NCBI RefSeq assembly: GCF_023973825.1
Contig: NC_090120.1
Location: 769,001 to 833,000 of the forward strand
Length of the DNA stretch: 64,000 nucleotides
Origin: Plasmodium brasilianum
Taxonomy: Eukaryota; Apicomplexa; Aconoidasida; Haemosporida; Plasmodiidae
Direction of reading: 5' to 3'
The translations under genes were made by a program, and so were the position numbers. The notes below the pieces were generated by a model. That model worked only from the letters and a program-made list of their open reading frames with translations. It was not told the origin of the DNA and ran no database searches. Below, one piece after another: positions 62,976-64,000 of this stretch (position 1 is its first letter; the number at the start of each line of letters is the position of its first letter).

Positions 62976-64000
62976 TTTTGAGGGTACCCGGGGGCCATTT
63001 TACCAAAAAACGAAACGGAACAAAACCAGAGTAAACTAGAGTAAACTAAACTAAAAGAAATAGTAGTCACCAAGTTGGAAACTTGTGTATATACGTACTA
63101 ATCATATGCATACGAACGTATGCAAAGAAGGGGAAAAAAACGAAGAAACGAAAGAGTGAAAGAGTGAAAGAGTGAAAAAACGAATGAGCGAAGCAACTAA
63201 AAAAAAAAAAAACAGCCAGAATACTATATTTCTTATCATGTTACATGTTTATATAAATAAAAATGAAAAAAACTAAATGGTCTTCATTTTGTCATAAATT
63301 TGAGAGAAAAAAAAAAAAGTAAATTTAGCCTTATTAAAAAAAAAAAAATTAGCAGAATTTTATTACAAAAAAAATTATTTTAAAATAACAAATATAACAT
63401 TTAACATGCTAGTTAAAATGATATATAAAATGACAGAAATAATATGCCATATTAAAAAAAAAAGAAAAAAAAAAAAATTTTCAAGGACTATATATAATTT
63501 TTTTATATTTTAATTAACGAATATATGGGGAATTTTTGTTTTTTTCCCCTCTTAAAAAAAAAAGGTTTGCTCTTAACGTTGCATAAATAAATGTTGCTGC
63601 TGCCTATGCGATGTTTATATATAAAATAATACATGATCATTTATCACGATTGTCCCTTACATAATGTACAATTTAATTTGTATAAATATTACGTATGTAT
63701 AAAATGTAAAGGAAAAACAAATTTCTTTCTAGAAAGGTCGAATATTTTGCGCAATATAACATAGTAATGTATATGGCGTAGTAATATTTATGGCGCAGTA
63801 ATATATATGGCGCAGTAATATATATGGCGCAGTAATATATAATTGGAAAAAAGGAATCACGAGTATGTGCATGGCATTAACATTTGATAAAAAAAATTAT
63901 TAAAATATTGCTAGATGAAATAAGTAGCACCATTTGTTTGTGTAAAAAAGGTGTGATTTCTTGGTATTACGAAGTTGTAAGGAGTTATTTTTTCATTTTA
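62976..64000. other. Upstream region of the REV1-like gene, to window edge
   Basis: No gene is supported. It holds GAAAGAGTGAAA repeats (about 63148-63180), poly-A runs, and a 17-bp GGCGCAGTAATATATAT repeat (63762-63843). The next gene presumably lies beyond the window end. Confidence 0.5.
63762..63843. repeat. 17-bp tandem repeat GGCGCAGTAATATATAT
   Basis: Five consecutive units occur; the first two are diverged (GGCGTAGTAATATTTAT) and the last carries ATAAT. The GGCGC core stands out against the A+T-rich flanks. Confidence 0.88.

Overview
The window looks like nuclear DNA from a malaria parasite (Plasmodium). It is very A+T-rich, and the intergenic DNA is full of poly-T/poly-A tracts and TA, TATG and GATA microsatellites. 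Introns are short with GT..AG borders, and the proteins carry long Asn/Ser/Lys/Glu low-complexity inserts. The gene set is apicomplexan: a microtubule protein with 32-residue repeats like Toxoplasma SPM1, and SelD fused to an oxidoreductase-like domain. From memory, the gene order resembles part of P. falciparum chromosome 9. The moderate A+T bias fits P. malariae or P. ovale better than P. vivax or the avian parasites. The species is an inference and was not tested.

Layout. 1.0-2.4 kb (+): SPM1/SAXO-type microtubule protein. 4.3-6.6 kb (-): a three-exon gene for a secreted helical protein; its signal-peptide exon had to be reconstructed. 6.6-12.2 kb: mostly intergenic, with a possible first exon at 7764 (+) and a small candidate gene at 11.4-11.65 kb (-). 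12.3-16.35 kb (+): a large RINGv-FHA protein. 17.7-18.2 kb (-): three phase-compatible exons of an unrecognised small gene. 19.0-19.8 kb (+): three-exon SmD3. 21.1-25.4 kb (+): SKI2/MTR4-type RNA helicase. 26.2-29.75 kb (-): SMYD-like SET protein, probably SET4. 30.8-35.5 kb (-): six-exon exportin-7. 38.5-47.8 kb (+): a 3089-residue low-complexity protein with a conserved-looking C-terminus. 50.4-51.7 kb (+): type I membrane protein. 53.0-56.7 kb (-): SelD fused to a pyridine-nucleotide-disulfide-oxidoreductase-like N-terminus. 58.1-63.0 kb (-): REV1-like Y-family polymerase.

This is a core chromosomal region, not an operon or mobile island. The genes serve separate housekeeping roles: cytoskeleton, splicing, RNA decay, nuclear transport, chromatin, selenium metabolism and translesion synthesis. 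I saw no tRNA, rRNA, CRISPR or transposon. The least explained items are the hidden small gene at 17.7-18.2 kb, the secreted protein at 4.3-6.6 kb, the six-cysteine membrane protein at 50.4 kb, the RINGv-FHA fusion, the SET protein whose usual catalytic Tyr position holds Ile, and the C-terminus of the 3089-residue protein.
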